Source of the DNA: Candidatus Bathyarchaeia archaeon
GTDB lineage: Archaea > Thermoproteota > Bathyarchaeia > Bathyarchaeales > Bathycorpusculaceae
DNA: 64,000 nucleotides
Reading direction: 5' to 3'
Assembly (NCBI GenBank): GCA_038728085.1
Contig: JAVYUU010000005.1
Location: 17,139-81,138, forward strand
Each line of letters opens with the position of its first letter. Positions within the stretch are counted from its first letter, which is position 1. The notes below the pieces were generated by a model. The model made no database searches and was not told the origin of the DNA. It worked only from the letters and a program-made list of their open reading frames with translations. A program made the position numbers and the translations under genes. Below are positions 9,407 to 18,101 of this stretch, piece after piece.

Positions 9407-9506
9407 TCAATTTTGCTGCTGGCTGCGGACTGCAAAATTGATAGCCCCCCTCTAGATTTTCCAGCAACAGAATTAGATGGTTGCTGGTGAAAAGGAAAAT
9501 GGAGGG
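9407..9506 (+). repeat. Two-hairpin sequence element, copy A
   Basis: First hairpin: TCAATTTTGC (9407-9416) is a perfect 10-bp inverted repeat with GCAAAATTGA (9432-9441). After a short CCCCCCTCTAG stretch comes a second, nested hairpin: CCCTC and ATTTT on the left (to 9460) pair with AAAAT and GAGGG on the right (9496-9506), enclosing the perfect stem CCAGCAAC/GTTGCTGG (9461-9468/9480-9487). A clearly related arrangement in the same orientation occurs at 60818-60901. It lies in a non-coding gap beside the 3' end of a surface-protein gene. It could be a miniature mobile element, a structured RNA or a processing/termination signal; the sequence does not decide. Confidence 0.65.
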
Positions 9507-9521
9507 AGTTTAAGTTTGTGT

Positions 9522-10196
9522 TTAGCTTCTTTTGTGTCGTGTGTATATTACGGCTGATGATACTATGGCGATTGCCGCCATTGTTGAAGTGATAAGGGAT
9601 AACATCTCTATTGAAAGGCTTGGCATGTTTGAAAGCGGGTTTGACGGAGGCTGCCAAATGTTTGTGTTGGTTGCTCTGTAGGCGATTGAGGCTGAGCCCT
9701 GGGTGACGCTTATCTCTAAGAGGATCCCTGTCTGCTTATCCCAGCGGTAAGTGTACTGTTCAGATTCCCCAGCTAGGCTTGCGTAAACATAGGTTCTGCT
9801 TGCTCCAGCACATGTCCCGGTTGCTTCCTCGGTGATTGTCACGCTGCCGTTGGTAACTAACTGGATAGTGTCACCAGTTTTCGAGTTTGCCGGGATGACT
9901 ATTTGGAAAAATGCATTTCCAGAGCCCGTTGTAACATCAATGGTCCAAGTTTCCACGTGTTCTGCCCCATCGCTCATGTGCATCGTCATCCTAAAAGTCA
10001 CATTTGTTCCGGCGACTGAGGTGCATTCTGCTTTAACCCATTGAGGCAGGTTCGACGGAGGAGTAGTGCCGCTAACGGCTAGTTCGTATTTTATCCAGTC
10101 GCCCATTTTGACGCCCACTTGCACTTCTGCATAAGCCAGGTTTAGGCAAAGTAAAAACGCCACAGCTGTTACTACGAAGGCTGCAGATCTCTTCAT
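9522..10196 (-). CDS. Secreted, C-terminally membrane-anchored protein of unknown function
   Basis: Not recognised as a named family. A 224-residue protein with a clear N-terminal signal peptide (about residues 1-23, ending in LAYA), an extracellular beta-rich body of about 165 residues, and a C-terminal hydrophobic segment (about 195-217) followed by basic residues, the usual topology of an anchored archaeal surface protein. Several N-x-T/S sites are present. ATG start 10196 is preceded by GGAGGAT. It follows the calcium-binding-type gene upstream with only a short gap, so both are probably one transcript that makes cell-envelope proteins. Confidence 0.7.
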   Translation of the reverse strand: MKRSAAFVVTAVAFLLCLNLAYAEVQVGVKMGDWIKYELAVSGTTPPSNLPQWVKAECTSVAGTNVTFRMTMHMSDGAEHVETWTIDVTTGSGNAFFQIVIPANSKTGDTIQLVTNGSVTITEEATGTCAGASRTYVYASLAGESEQYTYRWDKQTGILLEISVTQGSASIAYRATNTNIWQPPSNPLSNMPSLSIEMLSLITSTMAAIAIVSSAVIYTRHKRS

Positions 10197-10209
10197 GCGT
10201 TATCCTCCA

Positions 10210-10808
10210 TCATCCGCGTTTAACTATTATGGCTGCTATTACAGAAGCCACTGCCACGATGGCTATTGACAGTATCAGCCACCGTAGCCCAGTATGCCGG
10301 TTAAATCTACACCGCCAACGCCTCCGCCACCGCCGCTTAAATGCGTTGTTAATTGGTGGTAGCTGTGGTGGTATTGCACATAGATTTGGGCGTATCCGCC
10401 AGCCTGGCTTATTTGAAACTCTAGGGGTTGATTGTCCAATGTGACTGTTACAGCTGAAAGGGAGCTAATCATATCTATCGGCACTGTTATGTTGGCTACT
10501 CCCGCTGTTCCGTCTGAACCGCCAACGTTGACGGTTAAAGCCATGCTTGCGGAGTTGAAAACCACGCCGAGAACAGAAGAGTTTGTTGAAACATACATCC
10601 TCTTGTTTCGCCACTCGAGCTGCATGCGAATCCAACCCGCAGGCAAGACAGTAATAAAGGCAGCATCTAAACCCGTTGCTGCAGCCTCAAGACCATCAGC
10701 TACGCCGTCACCATCCGTATCCCGCTTCATCGGATTCGTCAGGAAAACTTTGATTTCAACACCGTCGCTGAGCCCGTCTCCATCGGAATCACTGTTGAAC
10801 AGCTTCAT
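10210..10808 (-). pseudogene. Surface protein with thrombospondin type 3-like Ca-binding repeats; frameshift before its C-terminal anchor
   Basis: The main frame (10808 to the TGA at 10275-10277) encodes 177 residues. It begins with two calcium-binding DxDGDGxxDGxE units (DSDGDGLSDGVE, DTDGDGVADGLE), continues with a beta-rich region, and stops just after a Gly-rich linker. Immediately past that stop, another frame (to the stop at 10210) encodes a typical membrane anchor, WLILSIAIVAVASVIAA, followed by IIVKRG. The downstream gene then starts after a normal 13-bp gap with its own Shine-Dalgarno sequence. So the anchor belongs to this gene but is out of frame, through a real indel, a sequence error or frameshifting. 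The N-terminus is also unusual: there is no signal peptide and an in-frame TGA lies shortly upstream of ATG 10808. It may be a decaying gene. Confidence 0.6.
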
Positions 10809-10861
10809 AAAAATAATTCTAAAAGTCCGTCAAGATTTCAGTTAAGCTTGATTTAGAATAC

Positions 10862-12535
10862 TCATTTCTTTTGTTTATTGGTTATAAACGATTCTAGGTC
10901 TATTTCGAGGGCAGCTGTCGGATTTTCAATTTCAAAATTGTTTAAGATTTGTGGGTGGATTTCGCCTAACACGCCAATCTGTTTGTTGCCGACGTAGAGG
11001 GCGGCTGTTCTCCCCGTCAAGAAGCTTGAATGCTTGGCTTCCCTTACTTGCCAGTTGGTTAAGCCCATGTTGGCTAGGAGTGCCTCGCAGACGGCTCTTA
11101 TTTCTGTGTAGTTGGCTGTGGAATGGCATGTGACGGCCGCCAGGTGCAAGCGTCTTTCGCACATGGTTTCTTGGCGGCGGTTTATTTTTGCAACGTCAGA
11201 CACTTCAAAAAGCCTTTGCGGGTAGCTTTCATGCTTGTTTTCGGCCAGGTTCTTCAATAGTCCCGGCAGAAGCATCTCCCTCACTATGGTGTATTCAGCT
11301 GAAACTGGGTTGGCTATGCGCACAGGGTTTTTGGGCTTCAACCTCATGAACTCATAATGAATCCGCTCATTTGTTAGCGTGAAGTTCATAACTTCCAGGA
11401 ATCCCAAGCCCACCATGATTTGACGGATGACTTCCGCCAGCTTGTTAACTGGATGCTTTTCGCCAACTGTTATGGTGGCTGGTATTGTTGGTTCAAGCCT
11501 GTAATAGCCGTAGCCTATGGCAACCTCCTCCACGAGGTCTATTTCGTGGAGTATGTCGATGCGGTAGGGTGGAATGGCAACTTCCAAGACATCCTTTCCA
11601 ATAGCCCTTATGTCAAGCCGGCATTTCCGTAGGCAGTAGGCAGCATCATCTATGGAAAGCCTTAAGCCAAGCATTCTGTTGGCGTAGCCCAACCTGAGCC
11701 TCATTTTCTCCGGTTCAAGGTTCGGCGAAACCAATGTGCGGTCTGGATAATGCACAACCACCTTCTCTAGTCTGCCGCCCATGTCCGCCAGCGCCGTTGC
11801 CAAAACTTTTAGACTTTTCTCCACTGCCTCAAAGCTTGGACCCGTAACGTCCAAGAAGAGGTTTCTGGTGTTTTCGTCTACTCTTGTTAGCTCGCCGTTT
11901 ATGATGGGCGGCATGGATAAAACTCGCCCATGCTTGTCTATGAGGAGTGGATATTTGGGCGCCCAGTCAATTAGGTGGCGGTACGCTATTCCCTTCTCGT
12001 GTTTCTCCAGAATCTCCTTAAGCGTCATTTCTTCTGTTTTGCCAAGAGGTACAAATTTCACGCTTGTGGGTTCCACAGCCGTGTAGGTGAAGGGCGGCTC
12101 AACAGCGTCCAAGTTGTGGATGCCTATAGAAGCCTTTTTGCGGTTTCTTCCAATACCCCAGTGAAGGTCCTCTTGCATCTCCATAAGCTCCACAACAGCA
12201 TCCTCGTTTAACTCGACATTACGGACCACGGCGGCCAACATGTAGGGTCTAACGCTGGAAACCGCGCGGTCAACGTTCAATGTTATTTTCGGCGGTTCAG
12301 CATGATATTTGGGCATTCCGGTTTCTAGCTCTAGGAAGCCTTTCAAGGCGCGGGCTACGCCAGCGTGGCTGCAGAAGTCTATGCGATTCGGGTTGTATTC
12401 CGCCTTAACATAGTCTTCGCCAACTTCCTCCAAGTCGAAGCCGATCCAAGGCAGCCACTTGGCTAACTCTTCGCTGGTGATGGGTTTGCCCAGAAACTTT
12501 GACAATTTTTTCACGTGGAGGTTTATCACCGGCAT
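10862..12535 (-). CDS. pheT: Phenylalanine--tRNA ligase beta subunit
   Basis: Archaeal PheRS beta chain of 557 residues, without the N-terminal EMAP/OB domain of bacterial PheT. The B1-like N-terminus, the B3/4 editing-type region (around LFLDVTGPSFEAVEKSL), the B5 domain (around the segment LVSPNLEPEKMRLRLGY) and the C-terminal synthetase-like fold (from about residue 330) can be followed. The alpha2beta2 enzyme charges tRNA-Phe. The start overlaps the end of pheS by 10 bp, indicating translational coupling. It ends 53 bp before the calcium-binding-type gene. Confidence 0.95.
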   Translation of the reverse strand: MPVINLHVKKLSKFLGKPITSEELAKWLPWIGFDLEEVGEDYVKAEYNPNRIDFCSHAGVARALKGFLELETGMPKYHAEPPKITLNVDRAVSSVRPYMLAAVVRNVELNEDAVVELMEMQEDLHWGIGRNRKKASIGIHNLDAVEPPFTYTAVEPTSVKFVPLGKTEEMTLKEILEKHEKGIAYRHLIDWAPKYPLLIDKHGRVLSMPPIINGELTRVDENTRNLFLDVTGPSFEAVEKSLKVLATALADMGGRLEKVVVHYPDRTLVSPNLEPEKMRLRLGYANRMLGLRLSIDDAAYCLRKCRLDIRAIGKDVLEVAIPPYRIDILHEIDLVEEVAIGYGYYRLEPTIPATITVGEKHPVNKLAEVIRQIMVGLGFLEVMNFTLTNERIHYEFMRLKPKNPVRIANPVSAEYTIVREMLLPGLLKNLAENKHESYPQRLFEVSDVAKINRRQETMCERRLHLAAVTCHSTANYTEIRAVCEALLANMGLTNWQVREAKHSSFLTGRTAALYVGNKQIGVLGEIHPQILNNFEIENPTAALEIDLESFITNKQKK

Positions 12536-14043
12536 AAGGGGGTCCTCCTAAGCCAGCCAACATTGTTCGCATATAACATGCGGATATCATCCAAGCCCAG
12601 TTCAATCATGGCTAAACGCTCTAAGCCTCCGCCCCAAGCCAGCACTGGATATTTAATGCTCATAGGCGCCAAAACCTCTGGGCGAAACATGCCCATGCCA
12701 CACAATTCTATCCAACGCTTAAGTTTGGGGTGATAGGCTACAGCTTGGGCTGAGGGCTCCGTGTAGGGGAAGTAGCTTGGCCAAAACTCTATTTTCTCGA
12801 TGCCAAACTTCGTGTAGAATGTCTTCAAGGTGCCCATCAAATCCCGTAATGTAACCCTCTTATCCATGATTACGCCTTCAATCTGGTGGAATTCGGCTAG
12901 GTGCTTGTATGTGACCTGCTCGTTTCTGTAAACCCTATCCACCGAAAACACCTTTATGGGCGGCTTCCTATGGGTTGCCAGATACTTTATTGTTTCAGCT
13001 GTTGTATGTGTCCTCAAAACAAGCTTTTTGGCTTCTTCGCTGCTCCACTTGTAGCCCCAGCCCTTAGAACCCGTGATCCACCCATCCTCATGGGTTTTCG
13101 CCACAGCATCCACAATCCTCTTGGACGGCAACCTTCCAGTCTGCGGATTAGCCAAATAAAACGTGTCCATCATCTCACGGGCTGGGTGATCCTGGGGCTG
13201 GAAAAGGGCGTCGAAGTTCCAGAAGGCTGTCTCCACGAGGGGACCGCGGATCTCCGTGAAACCCATCTCCAAAAAGATTTCACGAGCCCTTTGGATGATC
13301 TGTTGCAGAGGATGCATTTTACCCGGATAAACAGCCGGCCCCGGGGCTGTCACATCAAACTTTGTGAGTTTCACGTTTCTCCAGCGCCCGGAAACTATAA
13401 GCTCTGGGGTAAGCTGGGTCACTTCCTCAGTTATTTCTAAGCCTCTTCTAGCGGTTCGCCAGCCCTCCTCCGTTAATTCAAGTTCGCGGTGAACTTTTTC
13501 CTCAATCTCCACTAGGTTGCGTTTCCGAAGGATTTCTAAGACTTTTTTGAAATCTTCGTTTAGGTCTTCAACTCTTATGACGCGTTTCTCGAATATGGTG
13601 GTTAAGAGTTTCTCGTCAGCGCCGAGCGGGGGCTCCGTATTCACCGTCAACGTGCACTTCTTGCCTTTCACTATGCCCCAGTTTTTCTGCTTAATCCAGC
13701 CGAGGGCTATGGGAACCATTTTGGCGTCTAGGCCCGCCTCTTGGGCAGCTTCATCCACAGATGCTTCGCCGCCAAGCCTTAGCAATGCACGGAGTAGGCG
13801 ACGCTCCGGCAGCCCGTACTGGGCATAGTATTCGCCTTCCTCGCTTAAAGTGGCGACCTTCCATTTCCTTTCGTGAATTTTGACAATGTTTCTTGTTGAA
13901 AGCGTTAGGGCTGCCCTCATGATAGCGGCATGGGCTAAGCCGCTTTTCTCGGCTACATCGTCCACGGAGGCTTTTCCATCAAGCATTCTCAGAGCCGTTA
14001 ACGTCTTTTTTTCATGAAGTCTTAAACTAGCCATCCTAAACAC
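12526..14043 (-). CDS. pheS: Phenylalanine--tRNA ligase alpha subunit
   Basis: Catalytic class II subunit of PheRS, 505 residues, archaeal/eukaryotic type. The N-terminal 190 residues are winged-helix-like tRNA-binding repeats, and the catalytic domain follows (MHPLQQIIQRAREIFLEMGF is the class II motif 1 helix). Motif 2 lies around VYRNEQVTYKHLAEFHQIEG and motif 3 around AWGGGLERLAMIELGL. The start at 14043 gives M-F-R-M-A-S-L; the ATG three codons later is an equal possibility. It shares a 257-bp divergent promoter region with trpS. Confidence 0.95.
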   Translation of the reverse strand: MFRMASLRLHEKKTLTALRMLDGKASVDDVAEKSGLAHAAIMRAALTLSTRNIVKIHERKWKVATLSEEGEYYAQYGLPERRLLRALLRLGGEASVDEAAQEAGLDAKMVPIALGWIKQKNWGIVKGKKCTLTVNTEPPLGADEKLLTTIFEKRVIRVEDLNEDFKKVLEILRKRNLVEIEEKVHRELELTEEGWRTARRGLEITEEVTQLTPELIVSGRWRNVKLTKFDVTAPGPAVYPGKMHPLQQIIQRAREIFLEMGFTEIRGPLVETAFWNFDALFQPQDHPAREMMDTFYLANPQTGRLPSKRIVDAVAKTHEDGWITGSKGWGYKWSSEEAKKLVLRTHTTAETIKYLATHRKPPIKVFSVDRVYRNEQVTYKHLAEFHQIEGVIMDKRVTLRDLMGTLKTFYTKFGIEKIEFWPSYFPYTEPSAQAVAYHPKLKRWIELCGMGMFRPEVLAPMSIKYPVLAWGGGLERLAMIELGLDDIRMLYANNVGWLRRTPLCR

Positions 14044-14300
14044 CTAAACTATCAGCTAAATTATTAACCGTGCAGGGATGCTTACATAGAAAGCCTTCAA
14101 GGCTTTTTAAGCTATACCCGTCAAAAACCGAAAGGATGTAGTCCTTCACGGAAATTGGCAGGGCATCCCTTCACCCGGCAACAATGTAATGGAGACGTCA
14201 ACCACATATTTATAGGTTATTCCAATTTGGATGTTTCACAAAACTTAATACCCATAGCTGAAATGTATTAGAAGCCAGATGCAGCAAAGAGGGCGCGGTT
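14044..14300. promoter_or_regulatory. Divergent intergenic region between pheS and trpS
   Basis: No gene seen. On the plus strand CATATTTATAGG near 14207-14218 is a good TATA-like box for trpS. On the minus strand GCTTAAAAAGCC near 14105-14116 could serve pheS. The same place holds a palindrome, AAAGCC-TTCAA-GGCTTT, followed by further T residues, which could instead act as a hairpin in the RNA. Assignments are by eye. Confidence 0.4.
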
Positions 14301-15431
14301 TTGGCTGGCGAAGAGAAAAATGAGATGGTTGTCACTCCATGGGAGGTTAGGGGCAAAGTAGATTATGAACGTTTAATCCGAGAGTTCGGCACCCAGCCCT
14401 TGACAGATGAACTTTTACAGAGAATAGCCAAACACACTGGCGAACTTCATCTCCAGCTTAGGCGGAGAATCTTCTTTTCCCACCGTGACCTTGACACAGT
14501 CTTGGACTTGTACGAGAGGGGCGTGCGTTTCGTCCTTTACACTGGTAGAGGTCCCTCGGGTCCCGTTCATATTGGGCATCTTGTTCCATGGATATTCACT
14601 AAGCATCTGCAGGAGAAGTTTGGCACTAGGCTGTATTTTCAGATGACGGATGACGAGAAATTTGTTGTGGACGATGAGCTTATGCTTGAGGATACAAGGC
14701 GTTTTGCATACGAGAACGCCCTAGACCTTATCGCTTTGGGCTTTGAACCCGAAAACACCTACATAATCTTCGACGTGGAGGACATTGGCATGCTTTACGA
14801 TATAGCCCTTGAAGTGGCCAAGCGCATAACCTACTCGACGGCGAAAGCCACCTTCGGCTTTCAGGAAAGCACAAACATAGGCTGGATTTTCTGGCCGGCC
14901 ATACAGGCGGTTCCATGTTTTCTCCACGCCAAACTGACAGGCGAGAATGTTCCCGCCCTGATTCCGGCAGCCATAGATCAAGACCCATATTGGAGGATAA
15001 CCCGCGACGTAGCCCCAAAACTCGGCTACTATAAGCCAGCGCAGATCCACTGCCGTTTCCTTCCGGGGCTGGGTGCTGGCGGAAAAATGAGCGCCTCTGA
15101 ACCCGAAACCTCCATATTCACCGTGGATCCACCGGAGGTTGTTAAGCGCAAGGTCTGGAACGCCTTCACTGGCGGCAGACCCACAGTTGCCGAGCAACGG
15201 AAGATGGGCGGAGACCCGAGCGTGTGCTCTGTTTTCCAGTACTTCTTATTCCTCTTCGAGGAGGATGACGAGAAGCTTGCCGATAGGGAACGGAAATGTA
15301 GAGCTGGCGAAATCCTCTGCGGCGAATGCAAAACAGAACTAACTGAAAGAGTTGTTAGGTTTTTAACGGAGCACCAGAAACGCCGAGAAAAGGCCAGAAA
15401 CATAATAGACAAGTTTCACCTAAAACGTTAA
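14301..15431 (+). CDS. trpS: Tryptophan--tRNA ligase
   Basis: Class I synthetase of 376 residues of the archaeal/eukaryotic branch, charging tRNA-Trp (its cognate tRNA is at 27224). HIGH motif at 90-93 (GPVHIGH) and KMSAS at 262-266 (GGKMSASEPET) are both intact. FQMTDDEKF and QDPYWRITRD are typical of the tryptophan-binding region. The start is taken as TTG 14301, which follows a GAGGG motif; the ATG at 14279 is out of frame. A flavin reductase-like gene starts 15 bp downstream and is probably co-transcribed. Confidence 0.95.
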   Translation: MAGEEKNEMVVTPWEVRGKVDYERLIREFGTQPLTDELLQRIAKHTGELHLQLRRRIFFSHRDLDTVLDLYERGVRFVLYTGRGPSGPVHIGHLVPWIFTKHLQEKFGTRLYFQMTDDEKFVVDDELMLEDTRRFAYENALDLIALGFEPENTYIIFDVEDIGMLYDIALEVAKRITYSTAKATFGFQESTNIGWIFWPAIQAVPCFLHAKLTGENVPALIPAAIDQDPYWRITRDVAPKLGYYKPAQIHCRFLPGLGAGGKMSASEPETSIFTVDPPEVVKRKVWNAFTGGRPTVAEQRKMGGDPSVCSVFQYFLFLFEEDDEKLADRERKCRAGEILCGECKTELTERVVRFLTEHQKRREKARNIIDKFHLKR

Positions 15432-15446
15432 GGGGAGCGGAAACAG

Positions 15447-16013
15447 TTGAAGGAGAAAAACGTTGTGAATGTTAGGTTGACAAACGCTTATAGGCTTGTT
15501 CATCCCATGCACACTGTGCTTGTTTCATGCGCTGGCAAGGATGGAAAACCAAACATTATAACGCTTGCATGGGCCATGCCGACCTCCATTAATCCGCCGC
15601 TTGTCGCCGTCAGCATTGCACCCCGCCGTTACTCCTACAGCCTCATCGAGGAGACAGGCGAGTTTGTGGTGAACATTCCAACAATAGAAATTTTGGACGC
15701 CACATTATACTGTGGAGCTGTCAGCGGGAGAAGCCGCGACAAGTTCAAGGAAGCTGGTTTAACGCCGCTGCCTGCAAGGCGTGTTAAGCCCCCCATAATT
15801 AAGGAGTGCGTCGCCCACTTGGAATGCAAGCTTTACGGCAAATATCCAACAGGAGACCACACCATCTTCGTGGGTGAAGTCGTGGAGGCCTACGCCGACA
15901 AAGAATGCTTCAGCGAGGCAGGCTACGATCTTGAAAAGGCGAAGATGATTTTCCATTTAGGCGGAAGCGAGTTCGCAACCCTTGAACCAAAAATCTACAG
16001 GCCGAAAATCTAG
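15447..16013 (+). CDS. Flavin reductase-like, FMN-binding protein
   Basis: A 188-residue protein of the flavin reductase/flavoredoxin fold (split barrel that binds FMN non-covalently). The N-terminal V-x-P-x-x-T-V-L-V-S-x-A-G-K-D-G-K-P-N-I segment and the central SIAPRRYSYSLI and GEFVVNIPT strands are typical. A short GAVSGRSRDKF segment with a conserved Cys before it follows. Such proteins move electrons to or from FMN; the partner is unknown. The start is TTG 15447 after GGGGAGCGG. It is 15 bp after trpS and convergent with the MBL gene, 15 bp between stops. Confidence 0.85.
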   Translation: MKEKNVVNVRLTNAYRLVHPMHTVLVSCAGKDGKPNIITLAWAMPTSINPPLVAVSIAPRRYSYSLIEETGEFVVNIPTIEILDATLYCGAVSGRSRDKFKEAGLTPLPARRVKPPIIKECVAHLECKLYGKYPTGDHTIFVGEVVEAYADKECFSEAGYDLEKAKMIFHLGGSEFATLEPKIYRPKI

Positions 16014-16028
16014 AAAGAAGGGGAAACC

Positions 16029-16700
16029 CTAGAACTCAAAGCTCTCGCCGGGACTTAAAACCACAACCTTAGTCGTAGCTGCTTTTCTCTTCACCTTTTC
16101 CACGAACTCGTCCGCCGACTGAGCTAGAACTGGGAAAGTTTTGTAGTGCATTGGGATAACCACCTTGGGCTTCAAGAGTTTGACGGCCTCCGCCGCCTCT
16201 AGGGCGCCCATAGTATAGTAGCCGCCTATGGGTAGAAGCGCCAGATCCGGCTTATACAATTGCCCAATAAGCTTCATGTCCATGAAAAGCCCGGTATCTC
16301 CTGCATGGTAGACGGTTTTGCCCTCCCCCTCAACGACGACGCCCGTGGGCGCGCCCCTTGAACTGGTATGGAAAGCCTGCACCATGTGAAGTTTTATGCC
16401 CTTCACTTCCACGCATCCGCCAATGTTGAGTCCAGCAACTTCTTTAACGCCGTTTTCGCTGGCATAATTGCCTAACTCGAAGGTGGAAACAAAAGTGGCG
16501 TGGGTCCGTTTACAGATGGCTATGGCGTCGCCTAAATGATCGCCGTGGTCATGTGTAACATAAACAATATCCGCCTTGCCAATTTCAGAAGCCTTTATGG
16601 GCGCAGAGGGATTTCCATCCAGCCATGGATCAATTAAAATGATTTTGCCGGCTAACTCAAGTTGGAAGGCTGCATGTCCAAGCCATGTTGCCTTTGCCAT
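16029..16700 (-). CDS. Metal-dependent hydrolase, MBL fold (UPF0173 type)
   Basis: A 223-residue metallo-beta-lactamase-fold protein. The zinc ligands appear as THDHGDHLGDA, the Asp in YHAGDTGLF and the final His in VIPMHYKTFP. It starts with the AxWLGHAAFQLE strand typical of the UPF0173/UlaG-like group, which includes various hydrolases of unknown substrate. The downstream neighbour is convergent; upstream is the divergent methionine aminopeptidase gene, 68 bp away, so it probably has its own promoter. Confidence 0.87.
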   Translation of the reverse strand: MAKATWLGHAAFQLELAGKIILIDPWLDGNPSAPIKASEIGKADIVYVTHDHGDHLGDAIAICKRTHATFVSTFELGNYASENGVKEVAGLNIGGCVEVKGIKLHMVQAFHTSSRGAPTGVVVEGEGKTVYHAGDTGLFMDMKLIGQLYKPDLALLPIGGYYTMGALEAAEAVKLLKPKVVIPMHYKTFPVLAQSADEFVEKVKRKAATTKVVVLSPGESFEF

Positions 16701-16768
16701 CCCACCGCCTCCACAATCAAACCTTTTAAGGCTCCAGCTGGGTTAATAAAGGTTAAAGTGAAGGCAAA

Positions 16769-17674
16769 TTGAAGAACTTGGACGAGGAAGCATTTAAAAA
16801 GCTCCGCCAGTCAGGCAGAATTCTCCGTGAAACCCGCGAGGAGCTGAAGGGTTTTGTCCGCGAAAACATGCCAATAATAGAAGTCTGCGAAAAAGCCGAG
16901 GATCTCATAAGGCATAAGGGTGCAAAACCGGCCTTTCCATGCAACATTTCAGTAAACGAGATAGCCGCCCACTACACCTCACCACCCGGCGACAAGAGGA
17001 GGATCCCAGAAGGCTCCCTTGTGAAGGTGGATATAGGTGCCCATGTTGATGGATATGTGACGGACACCGCCGTAACAATATGCTTCAATCATGAGCTTAG
17101 GGATATGGTGGAAACGGCTGAGCAGGCCCTCAAAAAGGCTATTGAAACAATCCAGCCGGACATGTCCACGTCGAAGCTTGGAGCAGTAATTGAGTGGACC
17201 ATAAAAGCCAGAGGCTACAAGCCTATATCAAATTTGACAGGCCACCAGGTTAGTAGATATCTGGTGCACGCGGGCACATCGCTCCCAAACGTGGCGCATA
17301 TTTCCCTTGCAAAGGTTAGGCTCGGCGAAGCCTACGCCATTGAACCCTTCGTCACGGTTCAAAACGCCGTGGGAAGGGTGGAGAACAGCAGCGAGGTCAC
17401 CATCTTCCGTTTTGTGAAACAGAAGCCCCTGAAAAATCCCTATGCAAAAAAACTGCTTGAATACATCGAGGAAAACTTTAGGACACTGCCCTTTGCTGAA
17501 AGGTGGATTCAAGGGGTTATACCTCAAGAACACTATAAGGAAGCGTTCCGAGAGCTTCTCCTCTCAAAGGCAATTATGGGTTATCCAGTCTTCGTTGAGG
17601 CTAGCGGAAAACCCGTAGCCCAGGCGGAACACACGGTTCTGGTGGTTGAAGATGGCTGCCTAGTCCTAACCTAG
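16769..17674 (+). CDS. map: Methionine aminopeptidase, type II
   Basis: Removes the N-terminal Met from new proteins. The 301-residue chain has the pita-bread fold with metal ligands in VDIGAHVDGYVTDTAVT (two Asp), a His in LTGHQVSRYLVH, a Glu in YAIEPFVT, and the last Glu in QAEHTVLV. The helical insertion after the GHQV region marks type II, the archaeal/eukaryotic form. The start is TTG 16769, preceded by GTGAAGG. The stop overlaps the converging zinc-ribbon membrane gene by 4 bp. Confidence 0.94.
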   Translation: MKNLDEEAFKKLRQSGRILRETREELKGFVRENMPIIEVCEKAEDLIRHKGAKPAFPCNISVNEIAAHYTSPPGDKRRIPEGSLVKVDIGAHVDGYVTDTAVTICFNHELRDMVETAEQALKKAIETIQPDMSTSKLGAVIEWTIKARGYKPISNLTGHQVSRYLVHAGTSLPNVAHISLAKVRLGEAYAIEPFVTVQNAVGRVENSSEVTIFRFVKQKPLKNPYAKKLLEYIEENFRTLPFAERWIQGVIPQEHYKEAFRELLLSKAIMGYPVFVEASGKPVAQAEHTVLVVEDGCLVLT

Positions 17675-18090
17675 AAGGGGAAGGAAGACTTCGGTTTTTC
17701 ACGCACTTCACGGTATATGGCTGTGATCAACATTTTCTCGTTGCATTTTTGGCAGACATCCACTTCCTTGAAAATGTAGTCGCCCCGCTGGAACTCTCTT
17801 ACGGTTTTGAAGCCGCATTTCCGACATTCAATCGTCGTTGTTATAGGCGGGAGCTCAATCCTTAAACGTATCAAGCGTTGCCTCATCTGGAAAAGCATGT
17901 AAGTGCCCGCTGCTACGCCTATAAAGCCGACCAACAGCAGAACGGTGGCGATTTCGTATTCACCCGCAAAATAAAACTGGACTGAGTTAGCGAGGGCCAT
18001 GACGGCTATAACCAGCGTTATGAAAATCGCCATCAAGACAAATGGTGAAACCTTCACCGGAGGCTGCTGTTCAGAATATGTTTGGCTCAA
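17671..18090 (-). CDS. Small membrane protein with C-terminal zinc ribbon
   Basis: Not a named family to me. Two hydrophobic segments (about VLMAIFITLVIAVMALA and ATVLLLVGFIGVAAGTYML) are followed by a cytosolic tail with CRKCGF and, 20 residues on, CQKC, a zinc-ribbon pattern. The frame is open back to 18138, but that would overlap the upstream gene. A TTG at 18090, 11 bp after the upstream stop and preceded by GGGG, is the likely start and gives 139 residues. It forms a two-gene operon with the DUF1512 gene, suggesting a shared membrane function. Confidence 0.75.
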   Translation of the reverse strand: MSQTYSEQQPPVKVSPFVLMAIFITLVIAVMALANSVQFYFAGEYEIATVLLLVGFIGVAAGTYMLFQMRQRLIRLRIELPPITTTIECRKCGFKTVREFQRGDYIFKEVDVCQKCNEKMLITAIYREVREKPKSSFPF

Positions 18091-18101
18091 GGCATAACCC
18101 C

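Noticed and set aside
14721..15412. Long minus-strand frames opposite trpS
   Set aside because: trpS is fully recognisable on the plus strand; the antisense frames have no protein-like features.
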